DNA of 64,000 nucleotides from contig CAWCPX010000017.1 of assembly GCA_963797605.1 (NCBI GenBank), forward strand, positions 434,001 through 498,000. The letters run 5' to 3'. This DNA comes from DASQPR01 sp963797605 (GTDB lineage: Bacteria; Actinomycetota; Actinomycetes; Mycobacteriales; Micromonosporaceae). Of the stretch, positions 1 to 8,480 are shown one piece after another; the first letter of the stretch is position 1, and each line of letters starts with the position of its first letter. Position numbers and translations under genes: made by a program. The notes under the pieces were generated by a model, which made no database searches, was not told where the DNA came from, and saw only the letters and a list, made by a program, of their open reading frames with translations.

Positions 1-1137
1 AGCGGGGTGGTCCCGTTTAACGGCCCGCACCAGGCCGGCATCGCGACGCCCGCTCCGGCCCGACTCGCGTTCGCGACCTACGACTTCATCGCGGACGGCA
101 CCGTCGCCCAGCGCCGGGCCGCCCTGATCTCGCTGCTGCAGACGTGGACCCAAGCGGCCGCGGCGATGACCGCCGGCAAGACGGTGCCCGGTGACCTCGA
201 CAATCCGGCGGCACCACCGGCCGACACGGGCGAGGCGTACGGCGCGCCACCGGCGAACCTGACCATCACGTTCGGGTTCGGGCCGAGCCTGTTCGACGAG
301 CGGTTCGGGCTGACCGGCAAGCGTCCGGCCGCGCTCGCCGACCTGCCGCACCTGCCACCGGCCAACCTGGATCCGGACCGCAGCGACGGCGACCTGTGCA
401 TCCAGGCGTGCTCCGACGATCCGATCGTCGCGTTCCACGCGATCCGTAACCTGGCCCGGCTCGGCCGGGGCACGGTGGTGATGCGGTGGTCGCAGCTCGG
501 CTTCGGCAAGGCGACGTCGAACGGCGCCGACCAGGAGACCCCGCGCAACCTGATGGGCTTCAAGGACGGCACCCGCAACATCGACGGCGCCGACACCGCT
601 CTCATGGACGCGCACGTCTGGGTGTCGAGCGAGACCGACCAGCCGTGGATGCGCGGCGGCAGCTACCTGGTGGCCCGGCGGATCCGGATGCACCTGGAAG
701 GCTGGGACCGCGACGTGCTCTCCGATCAGCAGGACGTGTTCGGGCGCTCGAAATACAGCGGGGCACCGCTGACCGGCACGGACGAACACGACACCCCGAA
801 CTTCGGTGCCGTCGACGCCGCGACCGGCTCACCGACGATCCCGGCGAACGCGCACATCCGGCTCGCGGCGCACGAGGAGAACAACGGTCTGCGGATCCTG
901 CGCCGCGGATACTCGTTCACCGACGGCATGCTGGCCGAAAGCGGTGAACTCGACGCCGGGCTGTTCTTCGTGGCGTTCCAGAAGGATCCGCGTACGCAGT
1001 TCGTCACGTTGCAACGCAAGCTCGGCGCCCACGACGCTCTGAACGAGTACATCGAGCACGTAGGCTCCGGCCTGTTCGCGTGCCCAGCCGGGATCCGCGA
1101 TGCCGGCGACTACTGGGGCAGCGCGCTCTTCACGTAA
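1..1137 (+). CDS. efeB: DyP-type peroxidase / deferrochelatase EfeB, 5' end outside the window
   Basis: Heme peroxidase of the dye-decolorizing family, the EfeB component of the EfeUOB iron uptake system. It is exported by the Tat route in relatives and acts on heme or ferrous iron outside the membrane. The frame is open from base 1 and begins inside the domain (VPFNGPHQAGI), so the twin-arginine signal and start lie upstream of the window. The heme-site motif GFKDGTRN is visible near residue 180, and the conserved C-terminal stretch GLFFVAFQKDPR is present. Roughly 380 residues remain of a family length of about 400-430. efeO and efeU would be expected upstream but cannot be seen. It converges with serA. 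Confidence 0.9.
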   Translation, partial: SGVVPFNGPHQAGIATPAPARLAFATYDFIADGTVAQRRAALISLLQTWTQAAAAMTAGKTVPGDLDNPAAPPADTGEAYGAPPANLTITFGFGPSLFDERFGLTGKRPAALADLPHLPPANLDPDRSDGDLCIQACSDDPIVAFHAIRNLARLGRGTVVMRWSQLGFGKATSNGADQETPRNLMGFKDGTRNIDGADTALMDAHVWVSSETDQPWMRGGSYLVARRIRMHLEGWDRDVLSDQQDVFGRSKYSGAPLTGTDEHDTPNFGAVDAATGSPTIPANAHIRLAAHEENNGLRILRRGYSFTDGMLAESGELDAGLFFVAFQKDPRTQFVTLQRKLGAHDALNEYIEHVGSGLFACPAGIRDAGDYWGSALFT

Positions 1138-1148
1138 GCCACGGCGGC

Positions 1149-1184
1149 CGGTGGGCTCTTAAGAAAGGACCCGGAGCCCCACCG
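1149..1184. terminator. Hairpin between convergent efeB and serA
   Basis: CGGTGGGCTC at 1149-1158 pairs with GAGCCCCACCG at 1174-1184 (one bulge) around a 15-nt loop. The serA stop codon sits at the loop edge. There is no U-tract, as is usual in high-GC actinomycetes. The position between two converging genes suggests a bidirectional terminator. Confidence 0.45.
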
Positions 1185-2373
1185 TCGCGGGCAGCGCTCG
1201 CAGCTCGGTCAGCACGGCGTCGCTGAACTCGCTGCCGATGTCGGTGAGCAGGTAACCGAGTTCGCCCCGGGTCGCGAGCAGTTGCCCCTCGACGTTGACC
1301 GAATGCGCGGCGAGAATGCTGTTGACCTGCGCGAGCACGCCCGGCACGTTGCGGTGCACGTGGGCGATGCGGTGCGCCGACTCCTGCTGCGGCAGCGCCA
1401 CGGTCGGCATGTTGACGCTGAGCGTCGTGTTGCCGTCGGCCAGGAAGGACACGAGCTTGCCGGCGACGAACCGGCCGATGTCGGCCTGGGCCTCCTCGGT
1501 CGAGCCACCGATGTGCGGCGTGAGGATGACATTGGGCAGGCCGCGCAGCTGCGAGACGAACTCGTCGCCCTTGACCTTCGGCTCCTCGTGGAACACGTCG
1601 ATCGCGGCACCGGCGATGTGGCCGCTGGTCAGGTGGTCGCGCAGCGCCGTCTCGTCGACCACGAACCCGCGCGACAGGTTGAGGAACAGGCTGCCGCGCC
1701 GCATCCGGTCGAACTGGGCGGCCCCGAAGAACCCGCTGTTGCCGGCCCGGCCGTCGACGTGGAGCGTGACGACGTCGGCGACCTCGAGCAGTTCGTCGAG
1801 CGAGTCGCAGCGCCGGGCGTTGCCCAGCAGAAGCTTGTCGGCCGTGTCGTAGAAGTAGACGATCATGCCCAGGTTCTCGGCCAGCACCGACAGCTGCGTG
1901 CCGATGTTGCCGTAACCGACGATGCCCAGCGTGCGGCCGCGCACCTCGTGGCTGCCGTCGGCGTCTTTGTCCCACACGCCGGCATGCATCTTCTCGTTTT
2001 TCTCGGTGAGCTTGCGTGTCATCGAGATGATCTCCGCGAGCGCCAGCTCGACGACGCTGCGCGTGTTGGAGAAGGGCGCGTTGAACACCGCGATGCCCTC
2101 GCCGGCGGCGGCCGCGAGGTCGATCTGGTCGGTGCCGATGCAGAACGCGCCGACCGCGGTCAGCCGGGACGCCGCCCGGAGCACCTTCGCGGTGACCTTC
2201 GTCTTGGAACGGATGCCGAGCAGTGACACGCCCTCGACCCGCTCGATCAACTCGTCTTCGTCGAGCGCTCCCCGGACGGTCTCGACGAGGTAGCCCTCGG
2301 CCTCCAGCCGGGAGACTGCCTCCGGATGGATGTTTTCCAGGAGAAGGGCACGGATCTTGCCGTCGTCGGTCAT
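1159..2373 (-). CDS. serA: D-3-phosphoglycerate dehydrogenase SerA
   Basis: Oxidises 3-phosphoglycerate to 3-phosphohydroxypyruvate with NAD, the first step of serine synthesis in the cytosol. The protein is 404 aa from the ATG at 2373 (MTDDGKIRAL). The frame is open further upstream, but that extension is low-complexity and lacks homology. Visible are the nucleotide-binding GYGNIG near residue 152, the catalytic Arg in NLSRG, Glu in FHEEP and His in TPHIGG, and a C-terminal ACT domain (HVHRNVPGVLAQVN) of about 70 residues. This is the short ACT-only form that resembles the E. coli enzyme in layout, without the extra intervening domain of mycobacterial SerA. Serine feedback through ACT is inferred from the family. 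Confidence 0.92.
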   Translation of the reverse strand: MTDDGKIRALLLENIHPEAVSRLEAEGYLVETVRGALDEDELIERVEGVSLLGIRSKTKVTAKVLRAASRLTAVGAFCIGTDQIDLAAAAGEGIAVFNAPFSNTRSVVELALAEIISMTRKLTEKNEKMHAGVWDKDADGSHEVRGRTLGIVGYGNIGTQLSVLAENLGMIVYFYDTADKLLLGNARRCDSLDELLEVADVVTLHVDGRAGNSGFFGAAQFDRMRRGSLFLNLSRGFVVDETALRDHLTSGHIAGAAIDVFHEEPKVKGDEFVSQLRGLPNVILTPHIGGSTEEAQADIGRFVAGKLVSFLADGNTTLSVNMPTVALPQQESAHRIAHVHRNVPGVLAQVNSILAAHSVNVEGQLLATRGELGYLLTDIGSEFSDAVLTELRALPATVGLRVLS

Positions 2374-2729
2374 GAGGGTCCGTTTCGTCGCGCGGGTGGT
2401 GCGCGGAGCGTCGGCGCCCCGCCCGGCCGCCTCAACTCTAGCGCCGCGACGAGGTTCACCCGCTGGTGGCGTCCCACATGATGGTCGGAAATAGGGTATT
2501 GCGCCCGGTTCGATTGTCGGGCTGCCGACTTTCACCGGTTATTCAGGCCATTCTCAGGCCAATCTCGGGGTGAACTGTTCGGTCCGCGGCTTAGGCACCC
2601 ATTCGGTGAATTGCCACGATGCCGTGAGTCCGGCATCCTCCACAGGGTGTGTTCGATCACCCGGCGCTCTGTTACATTCCGGGACCGAAAGCATTCCCTC
2701 ACATCGATGCCCACGGTTGGAGGCAACCC
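2374..2729. other. Divergent intergenic region serA / DUF4397 gene
   Basis: A 356-base region between the serA start and the DUF4397 start. It must hold both divergent promoters. Around 2490-2570 it is less GC-rich than its surroundings. I see no convincing -35/-10 pair, repeat or small gene. A Shine-Dalgarno-like GGAGG at 2719-2723 serves the plus-strand gene. Confidence 0.4.
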
Positions 2730-3713
2730 GTGACGGTTATCCCGGGGCGACGTCGGCCCGCGATTCGCGGGGCGATCGCCGCCATGGCCACGATCGCTCT
2801 CTGCGGCGGCGTGGTGGCACTGGCCAGCACGGCCGCGACCGCCGCGCCGGCCAAGTCGGTCGGATATGTTCGGCTCGCGCACCTGTCGCCCGACACCCCG
2901 CAGGTCGACGTCTATCTCGACTCGCTTTCATCGAACATGAAACAGCAGGTATTCAAAGGCGTCGGTTACGGCACGCTGAGCAATTACCTGCCGCTTCCCG
3001 CCGGCACCTATGCGGTCTCGATGCGCGGCAGCGGCGCCCCGGCCACCTCGAAGCCGGTCCTGACGACCAACGTGACCGTCGTGAGCGGCAAGGCGTACAC
3101 CGTCGCCGGCGTGGGTCGCTATGCCGATCTCGGTCTCAAGATCATCCCTGACGACCTGGTCAGCCCGATGGACGGCAAGGCGAAGGTGCGCATCGTGCAG
3201 GCGTCGATCAAGGCGCCGCTCCTCGATGTCTCGGTCGACGGTGGCAAGGCGATCGCCGATCAGGTCCCGTTCGCCACGACCACGGCCTACCACCTGGTCG
3301 ACCCGGGCGTGCTCACGATCCGGGTGAGCCCGAGCGCGGGTGGGGCGTCGGCGCTGCTGCATGTGACCCTCAACGCGAACGCGGTCTACTCGGTGCTCGT
3401 GCTCGACGGCAAGACCGCGCTGACCGCGCAACTGCGGGTCGACGCGGCCGGCGCGGGTGCCGTGCCCACTGGCGGAATCGAGACCGGAGCCGGTGGCACC
3501 GCGACGCATCGCACGACCGACACGGCCAGCACCGCGATCGCCGGCAAGTCCGGCACCGACACGCTCGTGGCGTCCGCGCTGATGGTGGTGGCCGTGGCCC
3601 TGGGTGGCACGGCCTTCCTCGTCGCGCGGCGGCGCCCGCGGCTGGCGGTATGGGGCGCGACCACTCGCTCCGGTAAGACCTCAGGCCGCGACGGATCTTC
3701 TCGGACGCTGTGA
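2730..3713 (+). CDS. DUF4397 domain secreted, membrane-anchored protein
   Basis: An exported protein of unknown function carrying a DUF4397 domain (YVRLAHLSPDTPQVDVYLDS, then repeated beta-rich units). The GTG at 2730 is chosen because a GGAGG lies 7 bases upstream and it places an Arg-rich n-region and hydrophobic core (ATIALCGGVVALAS) at the N-terminus. After about 220 residues of beta-rich domain comes a Thr/Gly/Ser-rich linker, one transmembrane helix (LVASALMVVAVALGGTAFLV) and a basic cytoplasmic tail. No LPxTG-type motif precedes the helix, so sortase anchoring is not evident despite the neighbour. Its stop overlaps the sortase start by 4 bases (GTGA), which implies translational coupling. 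DUF4397 genes are commonly next to sortases in actinomycetes. Confidence 0.8.
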   Translation: MTVIPGRRRPAIRGAIAAMATIALCGGVVALASTAATAAPAKSVGYVRLAHLSPDTPQVDVYLDSLSSNMKQQVFKGVGYGTLSNYLPLPAGTYAVSMRGSGAPATSKPVLTTNVTVVSGKAYTVAGVGRYADLGLKIIPDDLVSPMDGKAKVRIVQASIKAPLLDVSVDGGKAIADQVPFATTTAYHLVDPGVLTIRVSPSAGGASALLHVTLNANAVYSVLVLDGKTALTAQLRVDAAGAGAVPTGGIETGAGGTATHRTTDTASTAIAGKSGTDTLVASALMVVAVALGGTAFLVARRRPRLAVWGATTRSGKTSGRDGSSRTL

Positions 3714-4429
3714 ACCCGCTGGACCAATACGTGATCCGTCGCCACCGTGCCTTGCGCGGGAGCGGCGGATCACGTGCTAGTGCGGTCGTGCTCGGCCTGG
3801 CCGGCCTGGTCGCGGCGGCGATGGGTGGGGCGGCGCTGCTGGGTGTGCCGATGCCGGCCGCTCACTCGGAGACGGCCGGGGTCTGGCTGACGCCGGTGGT
3901 CCCCTCCGTCGCGCCGTCACCGGCGCCGACACCGTCCGAGCCGCCGGGGCCTGTCGCCGGCGCGACCGCGAACCCGACCGGGCCGCCCACAGGCCCGCCG
4001 ACGTGGCTCAAGATCCCCGACATCTCGGTCAGCACGTCGCTCGAACCGCTACACCTGGCTTCCGACGGCACGCTGGCCGCCCCGACGAGCTACACCGACG
4101 CGGGGTGGTACGCGGACGGCACGAAACCCGGCGACGTCGGGCCGGCCGTGATCGCGGGACACATCGACACGAAAACCGGTCCGGCGATCTTCTACCATCT
4201 CGCGTCGCTGAAGGCCGGTGACCAGGTGCAGGTGCTGCGCGGCGGGCAATGGGTGATCTTCACAGTGACCAATGTCGAGCGCTACGCGAAGACGGCATTT
4301 CCGACGCAATTGGTTTACGGACCGACGCCCAACGACGACCTTCGGTTGATTACCTGCGGCGGAACATTTGACACAACCCGGAGGTCGTATGACGACAATG
4401 TAGTCGTGTACGCGAAGGGGGTCACATGA
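3710..4429 (+). CDS. Class F-type sortase
   Basis: A membrane-tethered cysteine transpeptidase of 239 aa. After a short cytoplasmic N-terminus comes a transmembrane segment (ASAVVLGLAGLVAAAMGGAA, about residues 24-44), a Pro/Thr/Ala-rich linker to about residue 97 (repeated GPPTGPPTW) and the sortase barrel. The catalytic triad is visible: His in IAGHID, Cys in LITCGG and Arg in TTRRSYDDN. The usual substrates of actinomycete class F (DUF4397-neighbour) sortases are poorly known. The start GTG at 3710 overlaps the previous stop, so the two genes form one translation unit. The region after its stop folds into the hairpin at 4445-4495. Confidence 0.85.
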   Translation: MNPLDQYVIRRHRALRGSGGSRASAVVLGLAGLVAAAMGGAALLGVPMPAAHSETAGVWLTPVVPSVAPSPAPTPSEPPGPVAGATANPTGPPTGPPTWLKIPDISVSTSLEPLHLASDGTLAAPTSYTDAGWYADGTKPGDVGPAVIAGHIDTKTGPAIFYHLASLKAGDQVQVLRGGQWVIFTVTNVERYAKTAFPTQLVYGPTPNDDLRLITCGGTFDTTRRSYDDNVVVYAKGVT

Positions 4430-4444
4430 GGGAAACGAGCTCTC

Positions 4445-4495
4445 CATGTGCGCAACTTCCACGCGCCCCGCAGTGCGGGGGCGTGGAAACACATG
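4445..4495 (+). promoter_or_regulatory. Long stem-loop occluding the start codon of the downstream kinase
   Basis: CATGTG at 4445-4450 pairs with CACATG at 4490-4495. TTCCACGC at 4457-4464 pairs with GCGTGGAA at 4481-4488, and CCCCGC at 4466-4471 with GCGGGG at 4475-4480, around a 3-nt loop AGT. There is a one-base bulge (4465) and a 6-against-1 internal loop. The kinase start ATG (4493-4495) and its only purine-rich upstream stretch (GTGGAAA) lie inside the right arm. It could be a sortase-operon terminator, a translational switch or both. The arms are read directly; the function is inferred. Confidence 0.6.
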
Positions 4496-6817
4496 AGTGA
4501 TGACGGGATTGTCGCGAAGCGATACCGGCTTGGCCGGCGGATCGGTAGCGGCGGCATGGGCCGCGTCTGGCTGGCCCGCGACGAGGTGCTGCGCCGCAGC
4601 GTGGCCATCAAAGAGGTGCTCCTCCCTGAAGGCCTGACCGAGGCCGAAGCCGTCGAGCTGAGGATGCGCACGCTGCGGGAGGCCCGGGCGGCGGCGCGCC
4701 TGTCGCACCCGAACGTCATCAAGATCTACGACGTGATGTACGCGGAAGATCGTCCGTGGATCGTGATGGAATACGTCGATTCCCGTTCGCTCGCGCAGAT
4801 CATCAAAGAAGACGGGCCGATGAAGCCCGAGGCGGTCGCCGCCGTCGGGTTGGCACTTCTCGACGCGCTCTGCTCCGCCCACGATGCCGGTGTGCTCCAC
4901 CGCGACGTGAAACCCGGCAACGTGCTGATCTCGGCCGACGGCCGCGTCGTGCTCACCGACTTCGGCCTCGCGACCTTCGACGACATCGGCAACCAGCTCA
5001 CCCAGACCGGCGTCGTGCATGGCTCCCCGCAGTTCATCGCGCCCGAGCGTGCCCTCGACGGCACCTCGTCACCGGAAGCCGACCTGTGGTCACTCGGCGC
5101 CACGCTGTACGCCGCCGTCGAGGGGCGGGCGCCCTATTCCCGCGTCAGTTCGTTCGCGACCCTGACCGCGCTCGCGACGGCCCCACCCGACCCGCCGCTG
5201 CACGCCGGCGCTCTGAAGCCGGTGCTCGGCGGGCTCCTGCGACGCAATCCGCGCAGCCGTATGCCCGCCGACGAGGTCCGCCAGCGGCTGCAACTGATCA
5301 TGGGCGGCGACCCCGGCCGGCGCGGCTCGATCCCCCGGCAGCGTAAGCAGGGCGACTCCGGCGACGTCCAGGCACTGCGAGCCGGCGCGTACGCACCGTC
5401 CGGACACGCGACGCCGGCCCCGAGCGCACCGACCTCCACTCCGCCGGCCGGGCCCGCGCCGACCTCGCCCGGCCCGACAGGCTCCCCGGCCAACGGCAGC
5501 CCCGGCCCGATCACGCCGGTCGGCCTGCCGCGCCGAAACGCCCGCGCGTTCACCGACCCGCCGTGGCGGCCGAACGAAGGCGGCGAAGCGCCCGGCGGCC
5601 GGATCGGTCGGGCCACAGCCGGTGGCGACGTGCCGTACACGGGTTCGGGTTTCGACACTCCGGCCGCCGATAGCAGCAACGGATCGCATCCGGAGACACG
5701 TCCGGGCGAACCCCGCGTGGCCACCCGTGGGCTGGGCGAGCGCCTGGCCGAATCCGGTCTGGCCGAGTTCGGGCCGGCGAACGAGTCCGTGCTCGACGAC
5801 TTTCGGCCCCGCGACAACGGGCTCGAGGAGGCCGGCCCGACGAACGGGCGCGCGGCGGAGTCACGTCTGCGCCGGTCCCGCATCGGTGAGAGCCGGCTGG
5901 CGGCAGCCCGTCGCGGTGACGCCTATCGGGGTGGCGCCCGCTCCGAGACCAGCGTCCCGGCAGGGCGGATCGACGACGCACGGTTCGCCGACGCGCGGTT
6001 GGCCGGCGGTGACTACGACACTGACGTCGACACGGACCGCCAGATGGATCTGGCCTGGGCGCTCGATCCGAGCGACGCGGACACGCACCGCCGGACCAAG
6101 CGAGACATGGGGCGCCGTGGCGACTGGGCCGACGGTCGGCAGCGTACGCGTCGTCAGATCATCGGTGTCGTCACGACGCTCGTGCTCGTCGGTGCCGGTG
6201 GCTTCGCCGTCCAACACTTCACCCAGCACCGCAAACACTCGCCCGGAGTGGTGAAACCGGCGGTGGTGGCGGCGCGGTGGCCCTGCCCGACGACCGTGAT
6301 CGGCTCGCCGGTGCCGGCGCCCAGCTCGAAACCGATCAACACGCGGTTCGGGGTGGCTCCGGGCTTCATGACATACGTCGATCCGCTCGGTTTCCAGGTC
6401 ACCCTTCCGGAGGGCACGACCTTCGAGACCGGCAACGACGTGCGGTGCTTCTACGACCCCAACGCAGCGCGGGTGCTCGGCATCTATCGTTGGGTGCCAA
6501 CCGACACGAAGCCCGACGTGGCCCTGGCGAAGCAGGTCGCCGGCCTCCGCGACGACGGTGACTTCCCCGACTTCCAGCAGGTCGTGACGGCGCCCTACAC
6601 CGCGTCGGGAGAAGCTCAGCTGGAGTTCACCTACCAGGGCCCCACCGCGCTGATGCACATGGTGATGCACGACTACCTGGCCCCGGACGGCACCGCGTAC
6701 ACGATGTCCTGGGTCGGGCCCAACGCCGACTGGGGTTCGGACTTCTACAACCTGATCGAGGTCAGCTTCGTGCGGGTGAATCCGAGCGCTTCGCCCGCGC
6801 CGCGCACCTCCTCGTGA
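4493..6817 (+). CDS. Pkn-type Ser/Thr protein kinase with C-terminal extracellular domain
   Basis: A receptor-like kinase of 774 aa. The cytoplasmic kinase domain is at about residues 10-275: glycine loop GSGGMG, Lys in VAIKEV, catalytic HRDVKPGN, DFGLA and APE motifs. A long low-complexity juxtamembrane region follows (about 280-550) with Pro/Thr-rich and then charged, irregularly repeated segments (GLGERL, ESRL, ADARLA). One transmembrane helix is near residues 556-577 (IIGVVTTLVLVGAGGFAVQ). The last 190 residues form an extracellular domain I do not recognise, with LEFTYQGP and two cysteines (WPCPTT, RCFYDP) that could bridge. The ATG at 4493 is chosen over a GTG at 4448 because homology to kinases begins just after it. 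The start lies in a hairpin. The neighbours suggest a role in surface or envelope signalling. Confidence 0.88.
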   Translation: MSDDGIVAKRYRLGRRIGSGGMGRVWLARDEVLRRSVAIKEVLLPEGLTEAEAVELRMRTLREARAAARLSHPNVIKIYDVMYAEDRPWIVMEYVDSRSLAQIIKEDGPMKPEAVAAVGLALLDALCSAHDAGVLHRDVKPGNVLISADGRVVLTDFGLATFDDIGNQLTQTGVVHGSPQFIAPERALDGTSSPEADLWSLGATLYAAVEGRAPYSRVSSFATLTALATAPPDPPLHAGALKPVLGGLLRRNPRSRMPADEVRQRLQLIMGGDPGRRGSIPRQRKQGDSGDVQALRAGAYAPSGHATPAPSAPTSTPPAGPAPTSPGPTGSPANGSPGPITPVGLPRRNARAFTDPPWRPNEGGEAPGGRIGRATAGGDVPYTGSGFDTPAADSSNGSHPETRPGEPRVATRGLGERLAESGLAEFGPANESVLDDFRPRDNGLEEAGPTNGRAAESRLRRSRIGESRLAAARRGDAYRGGARSETSVPAGRIDDARFADARLAGGDYDTDVDTDRQMDLAWALDPSDADTHRRTKRDMGRRGDWADGRQRTRRQIIGVVTTLVLVGAGGFAVQHFTQHRKHSPGVVKPAVVAARWPCPTTVIGSPVPAPSSKPINTRFGVAPGFMTYVDPLGFQVTLPEGTTFETGNDVRCFYDPNAARVLGIYRWVPTDTKPDVALAKQVAGLRDDGDFPDFQQVVTAPYTASGEAQLEFTYQGPTALMHMVMHDYLAPDGTAYTMSWVGPNADWGSDFYNLIEVSFVRVNPSASPAPRTSS

Positions 6818-7015
6818 CATCCGTCGTTAGGCGTGTGGGTCGGCACTCAGCCGCCGGCTCACGCCCTCGCTGACGCTGCCCGAGACCAATCCGTGGCCCG
6901 TTGCCTGGTGGCCTGTCGTTGATCTGCGGTACCGGACCTTCACGGATGAGATGTGTTTAAACCAATTTGGCGTGCTCGGCCCCAGACTGACGGCATTTGT
7001 CGTTCAATAGCGGGC

Positions 7016-7735
7016 ATGGGTTTCCACGTTCGGCGGCCGCGATCGGTCGCCCGCCACCTCGTCAGCGTCGCGATCTGCGGTGGGCTCATGGCCACCGGCG
7101 TCGTGAGCGCGGTGGCGGTCAGCGCCCCGGCCTACGCGAGCTCATCGTCGGACCTGTCGGTCAGCCTGAGCAACAAGGTGGACGCGAAACCCGGTAAACG
7201 TGTCTCCTACCGGGTCACCGTGCACAATGCCGGGCCGTCGACGGCGGAGAAGGTCCAGGCCGAGTTCGTCACGACCCAGGCGATGGACTCCGTGGAGTAC
7301 GCGATCTCCAGCGGCCGGTGCATCCGCAGCCCGAAGGAGACGGCCTGCCTGTTCGGCACGATGAAAGCGGGTCAGACGGAGACCGTGACGATCAGCGGCG
7401 TGATCCCGAAGAAGCTGACCAAGGGTACGGCCATCAACAACAAGGTCACCGTGCTCAGCAACACCCGCTTGGTGAACCCGGCCAACGACGTCGCCATCGA
7501 CAACTACCGCATCGGCATGCCCCGGCCCGTCGTCGTCCCGCTGCCGTCGCCGTCCGTCAGCGCCGAGACGAAGATCGAGAAGATCTCGCACGCCGCCAAC
7601 CAGGCACTCCAGGTCACGCACAAAGCCCTCATCATCTCGATGGCGGCCCTCATCGCCGCCGCGCTCTGGTTCGCGATCGGCCTGACCGTCAAGCACCGTC
7701 GGCGCCGCCGCACTGCCGCGCTCGACAACGAATAG
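7016..7735 (+). CDS. DUF11-domain surface protein with C-terminal membrane anchor
   Basis: An exported protein of 239 aa from the ATG at 7016. It has an Arg-rich n-region with a hydrophobic core and an Ala-x-Ala signal-peptidase-like site (SAPAYAS). A single DUF11 (CARDB-like, Ig-fold) repeat follows (LSVSLSNKVDAKPG, YRVTVHNAGPSTAEKV). Then a Pro/Ser linker, a transmembrane helix (LIISMAALIAAALWFAIGL) and a basic tail HRRRRR complete it. A longer in-frame start exists at 6953 but adds a non-signal-like segment. Function is unknown; such proteins are cell-envelope structural or adhesion modules. No sorting motif is seen. Confidence 0.75.
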   Translation: MGFHVRRPRSVARHLVSVAICGGLMATGVVSAVAVSAPAYASSSSDLSVSLSNKVDAKPGKRVSYRVTVHNAGPSTAEKVQAEFVTTQAMDSVEYAISSGRCIRSPKETACLFGTMKAGQTETVTISGVIPKKLTKGTAINNKVTVLSNTRLVNPANDVAIDNYRIGMPRPVVVPLPSPSVSAETKIEKISHAANQALQVTHKALIISMAALIAAALWFAIGLTVKHRRRRRTAALDNE

Positions 7736-7744
7736 CCTTGGCGT

Positions 7745-8479
7745 ATGACTGCCCCGACAATGACCGGGTTCGGCCCGAAACAGGCGTGGCTGGCGATCCG
7801 TGACCGTGACGCGGACGCCGTCATCAGCGCGCTCGGCTTCCGCGATCTCGGCTCGGTGAGTTGGCATCAGGGCATCGACCTCGCGTACGTCACCGACGAC
7901 CGCGTGGCCGTCACACCACCGCTGACCGGGAGCGACGGCCGGCAGTGGGTGCTCGTGCCAGGCCGCTGGTGGCTCAGCGCGGCCGCTCGGCCCAGCGTCG
8001 CGACGCTCTCGGCGCAACTCCACACCGAGGTGCAGTTCTTCTCGACGTTCCGCGTCACCGAGAGCCACCGTTGGGAACGCGCGGTCGACGGGGTGCTCGT
8101 CCGCGCGTTCGAGTACGTCGGGCAGTCCGGCGAGGTCACGTTGTGGTGGGGCGATCCCGACGAGAACGAACGCGCGCTCGGTCTGCCTGAGTCGGAGCCG
8201 GCGGGCGGTCAAAGCGACGACGGTCCCCGCGATCCGGACGACGATTTCGGCTACGACCCGTTGGGCGGCGTCGACGTCAGCGACTTCGACTTTCGCGACG
8301 GTGGCGTTCATGACGGCGACGTTCGCGAGCGTGACGACGCCAAGGAAGACGATCAGGTGGACATTTTGATCGACGAGTCGAGTGTCATGCGGCTCGCCGG
8401 CGCGTGGAGCATCGACCCGACGTCGCTGGAGGGTCTGCCCGCGCCGGGACGATTGCGCACGGCCTCGGTGGACGCCTGA
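7745..8479 (+). CDS. Unknown protein, 244 aa
   Basis: I do not recognise the family. The N-terminal 140 residues look like a compact globular domain rich in Trp and aromatic residues (VSWHQGIDLAY, VPGRWWLSA, EVTLWWGDP). The C-terminal 100 residues are very acidic (runs of Asp and Glu around DDDFGYD, REDDAKEDDQ), ending in a more ordered segment. There is no signal peptide or transmembrane helix. It starts 9 bases after the DUF11 gene and probably shares its transcript. It ends one base before the convergent paaX-like gene. Codon usage is normal for the region. Confidence 0.7.
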   Translation: MTAPTMTGFGPKQAWLAIRDRDADAVISALGFRDLGSVSWHQGIDLAYVTDDRVAVTPPLTGSDGRQWVLVPGRWWLSAAARPSVATLSAQLHTEVQFFSTFRVTESHRWERAVDGVLVRAFEYVGQSGEVTLWWGDPDENERALGLPESEPAGGQSDDGPRDPDDDFGYDPLGGVDVSDFDFRDGGVHDGDVRERDDAKEDDQVDILIDESSVMRLAGAWSIDPTSLEGLPAPGRLRTASVDA

Positions 8480-8480
8480 C

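Noticed and set aside
4445..4495. Simple Rho-independent terminator of the sortase operon
   Set aside because: Not excluded, but there is no U-tract and the pairing extends to and includes the next start codon, so I list it as a regulatory structure instead.
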